Of a DNA stretch of 64,000 bases, positions 21,856 through 34,052 are shown piece by piece. Below the pieces are notes generated by a model. The model ran no database searches and had not been told where the DNA came from. It saw only the letters and a list, made by a program, of their open reading frames with translations. The DNA comes from Pomphorhynchus laevis (Eukaryota; Acanthocephala; Palaeacanthocephala; Echinorhynchida; Pomphorhynchidae), in assembly GCA_012934845.2 (NCBI GenBank), contig WNNJ02003462.1, forward strand, positions 1 through 64,000. Direction: 5' to 3'. Numbering within the stretch: position 1 is the first letter of the stretch; every line of letters begins with the position of its first letter. The translations under genes were made by a program, and so were the position numbers.

Positions 21856-23495
21856 AATCCTCACTGAATCCTGGAAAACTGATTTTGACGATCTTGCAAT
21901 CCGTAATATACGTTCCTTCTACTTATATCTTGTTAATTCCGTTCGCCTTATTGGCTCACCAGAATCAACTATTCTTTCTAATCATGGCGGAATTGTCGTC
22001 TTGAATCGTATCCCTTCGTTTCTTGAAAAAATCGATTTCACCTTACCATGTACTACATTTGACAGATCGCCTTCTGATTCAGATTCCGTAAGACTTGTAA
22101 GTCTTCTGTCCGACTTTAGCCTCCATTTACTGACAATCCTCCACACCCGTATTCTTTATGGGGCTTTTCATATTAGCGCTTTTTCCAAGTCTTATTGTAT
22201 ACGCTTCCTCTATCATCTCAGATCATGGTTTTTCCGATCATTTTCTCAACACTGTTAATATCACTATCCCGTTCATTCCTGTTCGCACATCTCTTACTTT
22301 AAGTTGGCCATGGCAACTCTTCGACCTTATTCTCTTGCGTTTCGCTATTCTTGACTATCCTCTATTGTCGCATTATGCAACCTCTTTGACAGCTGATTGT
22401 TTATCCACACTTTTCACCAATGAGCTATCTAACATACTTGATTCAATTTTACCTCGTCGAACCATAATTCCTACACGCTCTTCGTGTGTCCCTGGTTGGA
22501 GAACCTTTACTTCTCATCTTGCTCGCACTTCTAATGTTCACCCCATCGATTCCCACGAGTTATCCTCTTAGTTTCAGTCGAATATCACTATAAGCATCTC
22601 CTCCATTCATGTAAATCATCAATCCTCGTATTGCTCATCATGCGAATTTATTACTAAGCTATTCCATCTTTCTGTTTCTTCTAGTGAAGTCTCTAAGGTT
22701 CTACTCTCTATGCCCAATACTTCTTCGCTTGCCAACCTACCCCCTTACTTATGTACTTAAATCTATTCATTCCATCACATCACCATTCCATACCATCATT
22801 TGCAATTGTTCTATCCATAGCTGCATTTTTTCAGAGAACTATAAATCACCCATTGTGAGTCCTCTTTTAAAGAATCCGTCCATCGATCCTTTACTTACAT
22901 CTTCATACCGCCCAATTTCTCTTCTTCAGACATTATCTAAACTCCTTGAGCGTTGTGTTAAGCAAAATCAATATACACATTGTTTACTCAAATTTGTATC
23001 TATTTTGTAACTCACCATCCTACTTACACATTGGTTATCTTGATGATTCGTGTTTTGCCCTCTTGGCTCTGCGATCAAGTAATTCTCTCCTTATCCACGT
23101 CCCTCCGCATTCAACCAACTATGACCTCCGCTCTTTTATCATCGATGCTCCACTTGCCTGGAATGATTTATCAGCATACGTCCGTTCTTTCTCGTCGCTT
23201 ACACTCTTCAAATAACGTATACGTTCCTGCAATATGGCTCCTCCTCAACAATAAATCAAGAAATGCATTAGCATCTTATCCAACTCACAGTTCTATCATA
23301 CATCTTCAACGAACTAATCAGCATTTCCCCCAAAGTCTTGCCACATTCCACTAATCTCCCTTATCTCCAATACACTTGCTTCAATTTCATCAGCATTTAC
23401 ATTTGCATTATTTTGTTTTCTTATTTGTTTGTTCTTTTGCTTTACGTACGCTTGTAATCGCTCATGGCCGTGCATTTACTACTAAATAAATAAAG
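21856..23495 (+). pseudogene. Old CR1/L2-like element, internally deleted
   Basis: Fragments line up with the element at 3446-7692: an endonuclease stretch with SNHGGIV and SDHFLN, the RT N-terminus with YRPISLLQTLSKLLER near 22900, and the extreme C-terminus with NYDLRSFIIDAPLAWN near 23130. The catalytic RT domain between the last two is missing. The 3' UTR (about 23445-23495) keeps a weaker version of the family hairpin region and ends near ATAAATAAAG. Frames shift repeatedly, so this is a much older copy. Confidence 0.7.
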
Positions 23496-23596
23496 TATTG
23501 AGTGTAACGCTACTTTCAGTACGCATTTCCATCTGGGTTTAGGGATGTCTCTAGAACGAAGAGCCAATAAAATCATTTTCCGAATTACTCCATCCA

Positions 23597-24760
23597 TTAT
23601 TTCACATTGTCCCTTATTAATCGAATGATAAAGATTAGTATGATTGATAACCGTATCACAACTAAATAAAAATTCTCGAAATTATTCTGATGTGAAGTAA
23701 ACGGCCCTGTCCAAATGTATGGGCTCGGTAGCACAAAAAATAGAAAACAGATTATGTAGGCATTGTATAATTCTTCCTGTGGAAACGTCTGGACAGGTGT
23801 ATACAAAAAGGTACCCCGGATATTCATCGATAATCACTAATAAGTATTTATCATCGTAAAATGAGGGTTGAAACAATATAAAATCAATAGATAACCATTC
23901 AAAGGTTATTAGAGGAGTGATCAGAATCATTTGACTTGTGCGATAGAACGAAGGGTTCAGTTCAGCGCATAAGGAACACTAGCGATAAACTCGTTTTATA
24001 TAATTGATTGAGAATGAAAGATTCTTGTTTCACAAAATAATTTAGACGTGCTATTCTAGAATGGCATAATATATCATGATCTTTAAGAGATGTACTGCTC
24101 TTGGCGCAACATGGACGAAACATGGCGTCAGCCACATTGTTAATTTTCTCGTGCCTGGATTGAAATTCGTACCAATACTTTGATAATTCTAACTTCCAAC
24201 GCAACAGTTGTCGTTTTTGGTTCGACTTTTCTCATATTATTAAAAATCGCATGTTGATCTGTCACAATAGAAAATTTCTTTCCCATTGGTAGATCTTTCC
24301 ATTTACGTATAGACTCAATTATGGCCGCTGCTTCAAGTTTAATTGGCGACTGTGATTGATCGAACTTCATTAATGAACGAGAAAAATGCAAGGGGTATTT
24401 CGCACTATTAGAGAACTCCTGCTAACGCACATCTTGATGCATGTCTCGACAGTAAAGGGGATGTCGTCTGTAGCTGTCATAATAGCATTGCTAATTTAAT
24501 CGATCAGCTTTCGGGAACAATGAACTTGACCGAAAGCGAATGGAAAAGATTTGACATCAGGTAGCGTGGGTATCTTAGAGGAATAGTTAGATATCTAGTG
24601 GCTATAGTACGAATGTAAACCCAAGGTTCTTTTAAGTAATTAAATAAAGTAGGAGCAGGTAACGGTTTTAAGGGTGGCAACCGCTCAGGGTAAGGTCTTA
24701 GTTTACCCTACGAGATCATATACTGTTTTCTCCTCAGTGTCGTTTGTAATTGGGGACTCG
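23597..24760 (-). pseudogene. Ty3/gypsy pol remnant (RNase H to integrase)
   Basis: Read on the minus strand, the region gives a decayed RNase H (FSRSLMKFDQSQSPIKLEAA near 24380, then IVTDQ and NNVADAM near 24120) followed by integrase. The integrase part holds a zinc-binding remnant (ILCHSRIARLNYF) and the core start (EWLSIDFILFQP near 23880, then LVIIDEYPGYLF). Frames are broken between 24204 and 23930. LTRs were not found. The RT domain is essentially absent. Confidence 0.75.
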
Positions 24761-26149
24761 TGTGGATGAGCAAGATCGGTCAGCACAAATATTACATAAT
24801 ATTAATATTATATTAATATTATAAATTATATTTACAATTATATATAACAATTAGGCATAATCCTTCACTGGCATCTTCGAGACAGGCAATACAAATGTAC
24901 AAGACCGACAATACAACACTATATGTGTTCACCACCGCGTATACTGTAATATTAATAACTACAGCAACGAATATTGTGAATCAATACAGTATCGGTCACG
25001 CTGCGTGGCTACAGGTGTTGTAAAGTCCGAATGCCTTGTTAAATTGAGATGAGATGGCATAGTATTGGCTCTATGATGAGGTGCCGTGCATAATGATATC
25101 ATTGGTCCAACATTAAGGAATATTCCCGAACGAAAGCGTTAATGTGATAGACATATTATGAGTGGCAGTTAGTCTTAGGAACGTATATCTTACGTTCAAG
25201 GTATTCAAAAACTTTAAAATTGTTTTTCTGAAATGTACCTACGCCCCCATACAGCGATAGGCACATCCTCATAATCAGGGGTTAGTACGGTGTTTTAGGG
25301 ACGTACATCTTACGTTCAAGGTATTTAAAAACTAAAATTGTTTATCTGAAGTACACATACGTCCCACACAGAAAGCGGATCTTCATAATCATGTGATAGT
25401 ACGGTTTAAGGTTTATGCTGTACAATTTAGCATGAGATCAACAACTGATTCTAGATGTTGTCGATCCCATGCATAATCATTTATATATAAAATGCGCTTC
25501 GTTTGAACATATAATGCCAAACTTATGCTTAACTTTGATATCAAACACAATTGCATTTTAATATGGAGTGAGTAGTTCCACTTTTCATTACTTTTTTAGC
25601 TTTACATGCATTGCCACAGAAAAGTGGAATGAAAACACGGCAATATTCCGCAACGAAAGCAATCCAGGGAAAGGGGGAGATTCACTCACTCAGTTGCCAT
25701 ACTCGCTTGTTTCGCATAAATACAAAAAAAATGTACGAAAGAACATGCTAGTGAAATATACGAAAATATAAAATAATGAGAGCAATTGATGCTAATTGGA
25801 AAGTATATTCAATTGTATTCACTGGTTAAAGCTTTCTTGATTATAACTACTTACAATTAACACATGATTCCTTTATTATGTCAGTTAGTATATATAAGCT
25901 CTGGTTGTTAAAGTTCTGATTGATTATTAAACTGATTACATTTGTTGAACCGACGAGTCCCGCTAAGTGGCGATTCGTTTTCAAAGACCCAAAGATCATT
26001 GGATTTTTCGAAAAGAAAGATCCTCGACATCGAATCCTTCGAAACGAATGTCATTAAGATCAACGAACATTCAGAGATCAACGAGCTTTAGAGATTTGCT
26101 GCAACGAGTTTCAACGACAACGAAAACTAATTGACAGCTACAATGAGTG
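24761..26149. other. Intergenic, with local duplications
   Basis: No gene is recognised. An 11-base inverted pair TTCCACTTTTC/GAAAAGTGGAA lies near 25574-25630. A TATATAAG box sits at about 25890, upstream of sequence that could be an LTR-element leader, but without a second LTR this is not called. Confidence 0.4.
25175..25405. repeat. 120-base tandem duplication (two copies)
   Basis: TTACGTTCAAGGTATT and the surrounding sequence occur from 25175 and again from 25295. Both copies end near a TAGTACGG motif. They are diverged by several substitutions and small indels. Confidence 0.75.
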
Positions 26150-28760
26150 ACAACACTTTCAACACGCATGCTGCTAGTGGCAGTAGGCACTACAGCAATG
26201 GGTTGCAGATCAAAGGAGCCGCTGACGAATGTCAGGACAACTAGCAAACGAGGGATTGTATCTAATAACTTTATGTTCTACCTTAAATCGTCGTAAGCAA
26301 CTAGTGTGGTTATTGCAGGGTAATGTTCAATTTGAGCTGTGTGGGTCTCACAAAACGACAAACATCAGCAATATGGCGATGTAGTAAATGTTTATACAAG
26401 CCAACTTTTTCGGATTGTCGTTCTACTGTCACGCAAGTATTCCCCGACAACAAGACTACAACCTTGTTGGACTATATTGCAATGTGTCAACGAAGCCACA
26501 AGGTGATACCGCGGATTCATAAAGGTGCTATCGTCTGCATCGCCTAATCTCTCGACCGTCTATTTTTCGATACCATCAATCTTAAGGATGAAGTCTCCTA
26601 GACCAGGTTGCTATGATTTTGCTATTGAGCGCTACGTCGTCCAAACCGATCATGCGTTAACGAGAAAAATGTAACACTTGTCACTCAGGTCAAAAGACAA
26701 ACCGAGGATATAATGATTTTAAGGACAATTCTTCCCATCCCCTCAGAACTACCGGCGAACAAAACGCTTGAACATATATCCCATCAGAAGTTCGCATGGG
26801 AAAACGTGTAGCTGCGAAGCTGGCGGACGAAGATGTCCATGGAGCGGTGATAAGTATTTCTTCAGACGAGTCGATGGCCTCATATGATTCCAATACCTAC
26901 TTCTTAACAAGCATCCGCCACAACCTGCTAATTTATTAATTTATCTTTGTCACCACAATCTGATTTTAATACACCTAAAATGATATTCTGGGGATTCTGA
27001 AATCGTTTGCACCTGAATCTGTAACTGGTGCTGATGGATTGCGACGAAGCCACTGGTGTCCCTAATAGGACGTAACGCCAACGAAACAGGGGCCAGACTT
27101 GTAACTTCCCTGACGCTGTTTACGAACATGGTCCTCTCTGGCGAGGTTCTCGATCATTTAGTGCCAGTGTTTTACGGCGCGTGTCTGACTGCCCCACGGA
27201 AAAAGATGGACGCGTTACGCCTTTTGCGGTAGGCTGTACCCTTCGCAGACTGGCATGCAAATCTGCTTTAAAATATACTTCTTATAAAGTGGTTACACAA
27301 TTACACCCCATTCAAATGGGTTTTGCTACTAAAGGAGGTTGCGAAGCGGCTGCTCACTCTACTCGCAAATATATTGACACGTGTTCGAGTCCTTGTAGTC
27401 TTTTAAAACTAGACATTAAGAATGCCTTTAACACTCTACGAAGAGATTGTATGCTCAAGGAGGCCTTGTTGAGAATCTCAGATTGCTATAGAATGCTATG
27501 GCAAGCTTATGCACATCTAACGGTGCTAATATACGGAACCCACTTTCTTTCATCTGCATATGGAATTCAACAAGGCGACCCTTTCGGTCCACTTCTGTAT
27601 TCACTCGCTGTCCATTCTATAGCTAAGCCTGTGTGTTCACCATTAAATGTATTGTACTTGGACGACGCAGCACTAGGAGGCCCGTTCAACTCATTGTTGA
27701 AAAACGTTAGACGTCTGTTAATGAACCTTGAATGAGTTGGTTTGTCCCTGAACACAGGAAGGTGCGAACTGACGATTTTGAACCATCCGAATGATGAGGA
27801 AAAGGAAGTTTTACGTACTTTTCGAAATACAGTTCCATGCACAGTAGTTCCTCGGCAAGCGTGTACCGTTTCGGGTTCTCCGCTAGACAGCAGTGGAGTG
27901 CAATTGTGAGTTGAATCGAAACGGAGGGAGCTGACCTTGATGTATGACCGTTTGATACAAATTGATCACCGTCAGGCTTTCTACTTGCTTAAGAATTGCT
28001 TCTGCATTCCAAAGATGCTGTACGTTCTGCGATCATGCCTAGCATACATTGTCGAGGCTTCTTTGCAAGAATTCGATCAACTCGTAAAATCATCTGCGTC
28101 GAAAATATTAAATATAGATTTCAATGCTTTAGCATTGCAGCAAGCGATTCTCTCACGTCACACGGTGGATTGGGTCTCAGACAACTAAACGACGTGGCTC
28201 TTTCCGCATATCTCGCATCGCTCTATATGACTGAAAGTCTAGCTACGTCTAGTTGTGCCGTATTGACGGCTTAGACATCTGGACAGGGTTGGTAAACGCC
28301 TTGAATGCGTGGCGACAGCGGGCTGATAATTCATTTCTTGAATTCCGAGATATACAAAAGGAAACGTTCACATGGAGTAACGATTTTTCCATTTTCCAGA
28401 GGAATGAGTTTGTGTTGGGATTGTACATGCGTCGACGCGTTTGTCCCAAGCGCAATAAACGTGTCTGCTGTTGAGACAAGATCAGCGGCAACAATGGTAG
28501 AAACTTCCAAGCGACGCAAATAAGCTTCAATTTCGCGCCGATACTTATTCGAACCGATTGCTGTAGAAACGGCTGGAGTCTTTGGGCAGTCAACAAAGAC
28601 TTTTTTAGAATGTATATACCGACGAATTACGGAAGCTACCAGGGACTGAAGAGAACCATTTTGGCTAAAACAAAGAATAGAATTTGCGATACAGCGAGAA
28701 AACGTCTACTGCATCATGGGGACTAAGAAGAATAGTAAAATTGGCTAACCCATGTGGGCA
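26150..28760 (+). mobile_element. Non-LTR element with PHD-like finger and RT, decayed
   Basis: A PHD-like finger half (SCVGL, WRCSKC) lies at 26323-26400, and an RT of unusual type at 27181-27735. C-terminal pieces follow: GLRQLNDVALSAYLASLY near 28170-28230, and IEFAIQRENVYCIMGTKK-like sequence near 28680-28730. The order finger-RT-C-terminal domain and the shared plus orientation suggest one element; its clade is unresolved. Confidence 0.6.
27181..27735 (+). pseudogene. Non-LTR-type reverse transcriptase (QQGDP/YLDD type)
   Basis: This 184-codon frame contains a GGCEAAAHSTRKYI-like fingers motif, the palm motif KLDIKNAFNTLRRD (about residue 79), GIQQGDPFGPLLYSLAV (about residue 127) and the catalytic YLDDAALGG (about 159). 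It ends at a stop after LMNLE, but the same frame continues with GLSLNTGRCELTIL. The set QQGDP...YLDD...GLSLN is characteristic of a divergent non-LTR RT family found in invertebrate genomes. It differs clearly from the CR1/L2-like, I-group and RTE RTs in this window. Stops and frameshifts upstream and downstream mark it as a pseudogene. Confidence 0.7.
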
Positions 28761-28892
28761 GGTTCTACCTACCAGCTATTGATTTTTTGATTTGTTTATG
28801 AAAACATATTATCACTTTTTCGCAATAATAATTGTCTATCAAAAATTTTTTATTCAATTGTATTCGTTTATTAATAATTGATAATGATCCAT

Positions 28893-29163
28893 TATTGATA
28901 AAGACTTATTGGAGCTGGATCAAAAGAAAGAAACTTTTATTTGATATTTAGCTAACTTCTAAAGAAAAGAGGAATATTTTTTATATTTCGCTAACTTCTG
29001 TTAGCATCTTCAGGTTTGCTAGCAGAAGCAAAACTGTAGTTTGACGTTAAAAATGTAGTTAAAAGTGTAGTTTGCAGCAAAACTGTAGTTTGCTAACACA
29101 AGTTAGCGAAATATAAAAAAATCCTCTTTTCTTTGATTCAGCTTCAATAACTCCTTGTCAATT
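28893..29163. repeat. Foldback (long inverted repeat) element
   Basis: The left arm (about 28893-28995) and right arm (about 29090-29163) are imperfect inverted complements: ATTGATAAAG...GCTAACTTCTGTTAGC against the complement of GCTAACACAAGTTAGC...CTTGTCAAT. The spacer carries repeated GTAGTTTG words. It looks like a small non-autonomous foldback or MITE; no target duplication was confirmed. Confidence 0.6.
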
Positions 29164-29335
29164 ATATTCTTGTGAAAATTCAAAAGACATTTGGGCAAGC
29201 CGAAAGATTGTTTAAAAATTAAAAAATTGTAGGATCTCCTTCAAAGTTGCTTTTGGTGGAGACTACATAGTTGCAGGCATTTGTTCGCGAGCGATTTGAT
29301 GCGCCGTCGAAATGTGTCGTCGGAGAGTATAAAAA

Positions 29336-29822
29336 AGGATTTATTTTAACGTGGCAAATGCGTGCCAGCGCACGCTTACATGACCACAACAAAACAAGAC
29401 TGTGAATCAGGTGTCGAGAAGGTGTGAACGGAGGAGGTGTTTGAATGTGATAAAGGAGAGAGCGCGGCGGACGTCGAGAGGGAGTTGATTCCAGGCGAGT
29501 GAGGCGGCGACGAGGAAGGATCGGAGACCGTAGTTGTTGGAGTAATTAGGAACGTGGAGTAAGAGGGTATGACAGGAACGAAGCGATAGTTAGGTGGGGC
29601 GAGTGTCGTCTAAGAAAGGAAGGTTGATGAACGATGGGGAGCCGACAGCGATGAGACGAAAAGTAACGAGAAGAAGGCGGAGTTTGATGCGGATGTAGAT
29701 AGAGGGCCAGGAGAGTTGGGCAAAATATGTGGATGTGTGGTCGAAGCAATGGAGACGAAAGAGCACTCGAACGGCGGTGTTGATTATTCGTTGTAGGGGT
29801 AGGATGATGGATTTTAGCATTT
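29336..29822 (-). pseudogene. CR1/L2-like 3' fragment, 5'-truncated
   Basis: The minus strand reads the last part of ORF2 (KSIILPLQRIINTAVRVLFR, then FRLIAVGSPSFINLPFLDD), the 3' UTR and the family hairpin (29362-29377), ending CCTTTTTT. It starts abruptly at about 29822. A stop replaces part of the frame at 29590. Sequence is close to 33515-34050. Confidence 0.9.
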
Positions 29823-30562
29823 GTGGTCATTAAGTATCCGCAAGGATGACCACAATTTTGTTTTCCATTGTCCGCAAAGCGATAAGTGTGAGTGCTAGTT
29901 ACATTTTTCGAACAGTGTGGATAGATGTGTTGTGTCCATTATAAGAAGATGATCATGAAACGAAAAACAAAAATGTGCATGAACGTGCAAATAGGTAGTC
30001 ATATCTCAAGGCATACTCACATTTTTGTCCTTTTTCAAATCTTAGCCTGGGTAAACCTGTGAGGACAAAAGGGCTTATAAAAAGACTCCACACGATTTCA
30101 AATCTCAAGCCAGCTAAAAGTTAGTCTCCGGATAATCGTATTGGTTAAGTAGTAATAATGTTCGATAAAGTGCTTGCCTTGGAAGAAATGACTGCATTGA
30201 AACGAAATGCTAAAGTAAAAATATGGTTGCTATTAGCAATGAACCAGATTTGAAAATATCAAGTCGTAATTAAACACATCACATGTATTTATAAATTACA
30301 TAACCATAAGGCGTTGAAACAAGACAAAAAATATATAATGATATCTTAAATCGATAAATCAATAATTAAAGCCTTAGATCTTAAATCGATAAATTAATAA
30401 TTAAAGCGTTTGGTCTTAAATCGATGTAATGCTTTAATATGAAAAATTTGACTTTTAGATTAGAAACAAATATGACGAATTTATTTCAACTACAAGGTAA
30501 TCGAAAGAGTCGCGAGCCTATTTGGGTTCCGTATTTGAAGCAGAAAATATTTTGGGTTCCGT
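29823..30562. other. Intergenic; possible retroelement promoter remnant
   Basis: No ORF. A TATAAAAAG box at about 30077 with sequence resembling an LTR/leader is noted but unproven. A 36-base unit starting CTTAAATCGATAAAT repeats about 2.5 times at 30353-30430, and TTTGGGTTCCGTATTT occurs twice near 30520-30565. Confidence 0.4.
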
Positions 30563-30870
30563 ATTTACATCAAGCAGAAAATAGTAAAATATATAAATCA
30601 ACAGAATAATATAAAGAATAAATTTAAACTCTTAAGTGGCAAATTTTTATGGATGGATAATAAAGAATATACTTTGTATTAGAATAAGATACCAGATAAT
30701 CGAATTTCATCAGAAGAAATACGTCGTTGGAACGTGTTTGACACTGCTGCTATGTAGGGTCAAGGAATAAGGGTCGAAACGTGATCTAATCCTAGTTCTG
30801 ATACAACGTCTGTTATTTAGTAGTCAATTCATGAAAAATGAATGTTATTTTAATTTCAATTTGATATTTT
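30563..30870 (+). pseudogene. PLE 3'-terminal fragment
   Basis: It matches the PLE from CATCAAGCAGAAAATAGT through the C-terminal codons (LSGKFLWMD) into the 3' UTR, including GGGTCGAAAC (about 30772) and GATACAACGTCTGTTATT. It is more diverged than the main copies. The bases before GAAAC differ (GGGTC instead of GGGGCC). Confidence 0.8.
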
Positions 30871-30949
30871 AACTTTATAGATATACGTTGTTTAAAATTG
30901 TTTGACAGGCCTCAACAACAGGTTAACCAATGGAAATAAATCTCGTCGT

Positions 30950-32290
30950 TAAACCTAACATGCAAAAGTCAACCCAAAATGAAAATCCTTAAACTAGGAC
31001 GTATCCGGTAGGCGACGCACCCGATCCTCACCCAAATCGCGTGAAACATTTACGAGATTTACCCGCAAATAGGCAGAGCGGGCTAAAGAAGCGAGTTCAA
31101 ATACGAATGCGACTAGCCACCATTAGCTTAGGTATTTTGATTGAACGGGTCGCGAACTGGCATTTACCATCAGTGAACGCAACGCCGATATCGCATGCTT
31201 ACAAGAAACTAAATGCGGGAGCAATGGCCAGGGAGCTTGATGAAGTATACAAGCTATTCTACAATAGACAAATTGCGAATAAAAACTGAGTCTTCATATC
31301 CGTCTACAATAAACTGCGAGATACCGTAGCCGAGGTCGTCCGCTCCAAAATTAATGCCGGCGAGTGCAGGATCATAAGGTGCTATGCGCCTCAGCCCGAT
31401 TACTCTGACGATGTCAAGAATGATTTGTGAGATAGCTTGGACGACTACATCTCATCAGTTTTGCCAAATGAGTACCTAATGATCGGTTGTGATCTAAATG
31501 GTCACGTTGGAAAATTACGTGATGAATATGAACATCAATACGGAGGTGATGGCTACGTTACCCACAAAACTGAAGGGGTCAGAATCCTATATTGTGCGGA
31601 TATACACGACCTAGCTGTAACAAATACGTTTTTTAAAACAGACGATCCCATCTAATCACCTACGTTAGTGGCGGCTGGTCAACCCAGATCGATTACTAGA
31701 TGATACGGAGAAAACATATCAAGCTCGTGGTTGATGTAAAAGTCATACTATTCTAAAATGTCGCTCCGTAACATCTCCCCTGCTCATGGACTTGATGATG
31801 GATATTGGGCAACATCAACGAGTGTCTAAAACTGGACCTACCGACTGTAATTGGTGGAGATTCAAGGAGCATAAAAATAAATTGTAAAAGGCTTTTGATC
31901 AACTGAATGTCCACCCAAGCCAGCCGATGACTGACCTGTGACACCGTGTAACAAAACAGCTACAAAAAAGTGCATGTGAAGTACTTGGAAAAACGGCACC
32001 TAAAACACGTTTCATTGATAAACAAGTCTGGTTGTTGAATAATGGCGTGCAACGCATTGTAAGAGAACATAAAATGGCGTTTGAGAAGTGGCGACAGACA
32101 AACGACAGCAAGGACTACCGATGTTATCAAAAAAGAAAATAGTGACCAGGTGAGTGATAGCTATATCTAAGGTGACCCATTATAACAAGTTATATGCCGA
32201 CTTCGACTAGCCAAGTGGTGCACATAGTGTTTATCGCCCCAGTACATCTCGACAATGCACGAGATTTTTTCTCTCATATTGATAATTTCA
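30950..32290 (+). pseudogene. RTE-clade ORF2, endonuclease part
   Basis: Broken frames give an apurinic-type endonuclease start (RVQIRMRLATISLG, about 31093). They continue with LDEVYKLFYN, then LMIGCDLNGHVGKLRDEYEH (about 31480), LAVTNTFFKTDD (about 31610) and a linker with VWLLNNGVQRIVREHKMAFEKWRQT near 32030-32100. This succession is typical of RTE elements. Weak similarity to the following RLAKxR segment reaches about 32290; the RT domain is absent. Stops occur at least every 80 codons. Confidence 0.75.
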
Positions 32291-32679
32291 GATTGTTCAT
32301 CTCATCATGAAGTCAAGGAGTAAGAGAGGCTTAAAAGACGAACTTGTAAAGTCAGTTTCACAAAGGTTGTTGAGAAAGGCATATTCAAAGCGAAATGCGT
32401 GACTTGTAATCGGTACTTGCCAATAAAAGTTTGCGACTATTCAAGTTACTGACCCACTTCAATAATGTACATTGTGGAGATGGAACAGAAGAGGAAAAGA
32501 AGCAAAATAGGGCACGATTCGACCAGAAGGGAACCTTTATAGGATTCCAATTTGTAAAACAATAAAAAATCAATGTCGGAAGCTTCTTATGAAGCTACGT
32601 ACATAATTGCAAGATAAAAAGCTACATATTGTAGTGAGAATTGAAAAGTTAATTAAACTTGCTGTAGAGAAGAAGCAAA

Positions 32680-32805
32680 AATCTGCTGCAGAGAAGAAAC
32701 CTGATGTAGAGAAGAAGCTAATTAAACCTGATGCAGAGAAAAAGCTCATTAAACCTGATGTAGAGAGAAAGCTAATTAAAACTGCCTTGGAGAAGAAGAA
32801 ATGAA
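32680..32805 (+). repeat. 27-base minisatellite inside the hAT gene
   Basis: About four in-frame 27-base units encode repeats of EKKLIKPD(V/A). The corresponding region of hAT transposases normally has a single non-repeated segment, so this is a local expansion. Confidence 0.75.
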
Positions 32806-32848
32806 AAAGCTCAAAGATATTCCGTTATCAAACGATGTCATGAAATCA

Positions 32849-33066
32849 AGAATAATTGAGATGAGCAAAGAAGCCCTTACAAAGTTGTATATGGAATCAT
32901 GAGCGATTCATGGGATGTCACCAGAATAATTGAGAATAATTGAGAATAATTGTCACAAGAATAATTGAGATGAGCGAGGAAGTCCTTACAAAGTTGTATA
33001 TGGAATCAAAAGTTGTATATGGAATCATGAGCGAATCGTGGGATATCACTAGCATGAGTCGTTTGC
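32849..33066 (+). repeat. 109-base tandem duplication in the hAT relic
   Basis: AGAATAATTGAGATGAGC begins at 32849 and again at 32958. Each copy runs through CTTACAAAGTTGTATATGG and GGAATCATGAGCGA. The second copy also repeats AAGTTGTATATGGAATCA internally. Confidence 0.8.
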
Positions 33067-33317
33067 TTGTATTCGTTCTTTATGTAAAAGACGCGTCTTT
33101 TTATAAAGAGTTTTTATTTTTCACAAAGTTGGAATTAACTGCAAAAGCAACTGACGTTTTCGGATTGTTAAATGATTTCTTAAAAACAAATGGTATCGAC
33201 TGGAATAAAATTGGTTCTATCTGCACAGACAATACACCTTCAATGTTAGGACACAAGCCAGGCTTTGTGAGTTTAGTAAAATATTTTGTCCCAGATATTG
33301 TTAACATTCAAAACTCC

Positions 33318-34052
33318 GTAAACCAAACATATCTCCTCCCATTGTATCTTTTGCCTCATCGATCATCCCCATAGTTCACAATTTTACTTTCTTAAGCTTC
33401 CATTTCGATGATCACCTTTCCCTTAAACCCTTCGCCCGTAACAAGGTCCGCTCGTCTAACTTAATTCTCCGTGACATCCGCCGTATCCGGTCCCTTATCG
33501 ACTTCCGTTCTTGTATGTCTCTTCTTTCATCGCTTATTTTCCCTAAAATCGATTACTGCCTTAGCCTTTTCGCCAATTCTCCAAAATCCATCATCCTACC
33601 ACTACAACGCATAATCAACTCCGCCGTTCGAGTGCACTTTCGTCTCCGTCGCTTCGACCACATATCCACATATCTTGCTCAACTCTCCTGGCCCACCATC
33701 CACATCCGCATCAAACTCCGCCTTCTTCTCGTAACTTTTCGTCTCATCGCTGTCGGCTCCCCATCGTTCATCAACCTTCCTTTCTTAGACGACACTCGCC
33801 CCACCTCGCTATCGCTGCGTTCCCGTCATACCATCTTACTCCACGTTCCTAATTACTCCAACAACTATGGTCTCCGATCCTTCCTCGTCGCCGCCTCACT
33901 CGCCTGGAATCAACTCCCTCTCGATGTCCGCCGCGCTCCCTCCTTTATCACATTCAAACACCTCCGTTCACACCTTCTCGACACATGATTTACATTTTTG
34001 TTTTGTTGTCGTCATGTAAGCGTGCGCTGGCACGCATTTGCCACGTTAAATA
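33318..34052 (+). pseudogene. CR1/L2-like 3' fragment inserted in the hAT gene
   Basis: A 5'-truncated copy beginning at about 33318 and corresponding to position 6940 of the full-length element. ORF 33515-33988 covers the RT C-terminus to the natural end (APSFITFKHLRSHLLDT). The 3' UTR hairpin is at 34020-34035 and the end is near TAAATAAATCTT. Its C-terminus shows which residues the 3446-7692 copy lost to the TAA at 7537. Confidence 0.9.

Noticed and set aside
25860-26150. LTR with TATATAAG promoter and gag start (MSDNTF...)
   Set aside because: No second LTR, primer-binding site or continuing gag frame could be found, so it is mentioned only as a possibility.
28249-28596. 115-codon minus-strand ORF and overlapping plus-strand frames
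   Set aside because: They overlap one another and the degraded C-terminal part of the PHD/RT element. No domain is recognisable.
32150-32290. Left terminal inverted repeat of the hAT element
   Set aside because: I looked for the complement of GGTTAAGAAACACTG before the transposase relic and did not find it, so the left end is left undefined.
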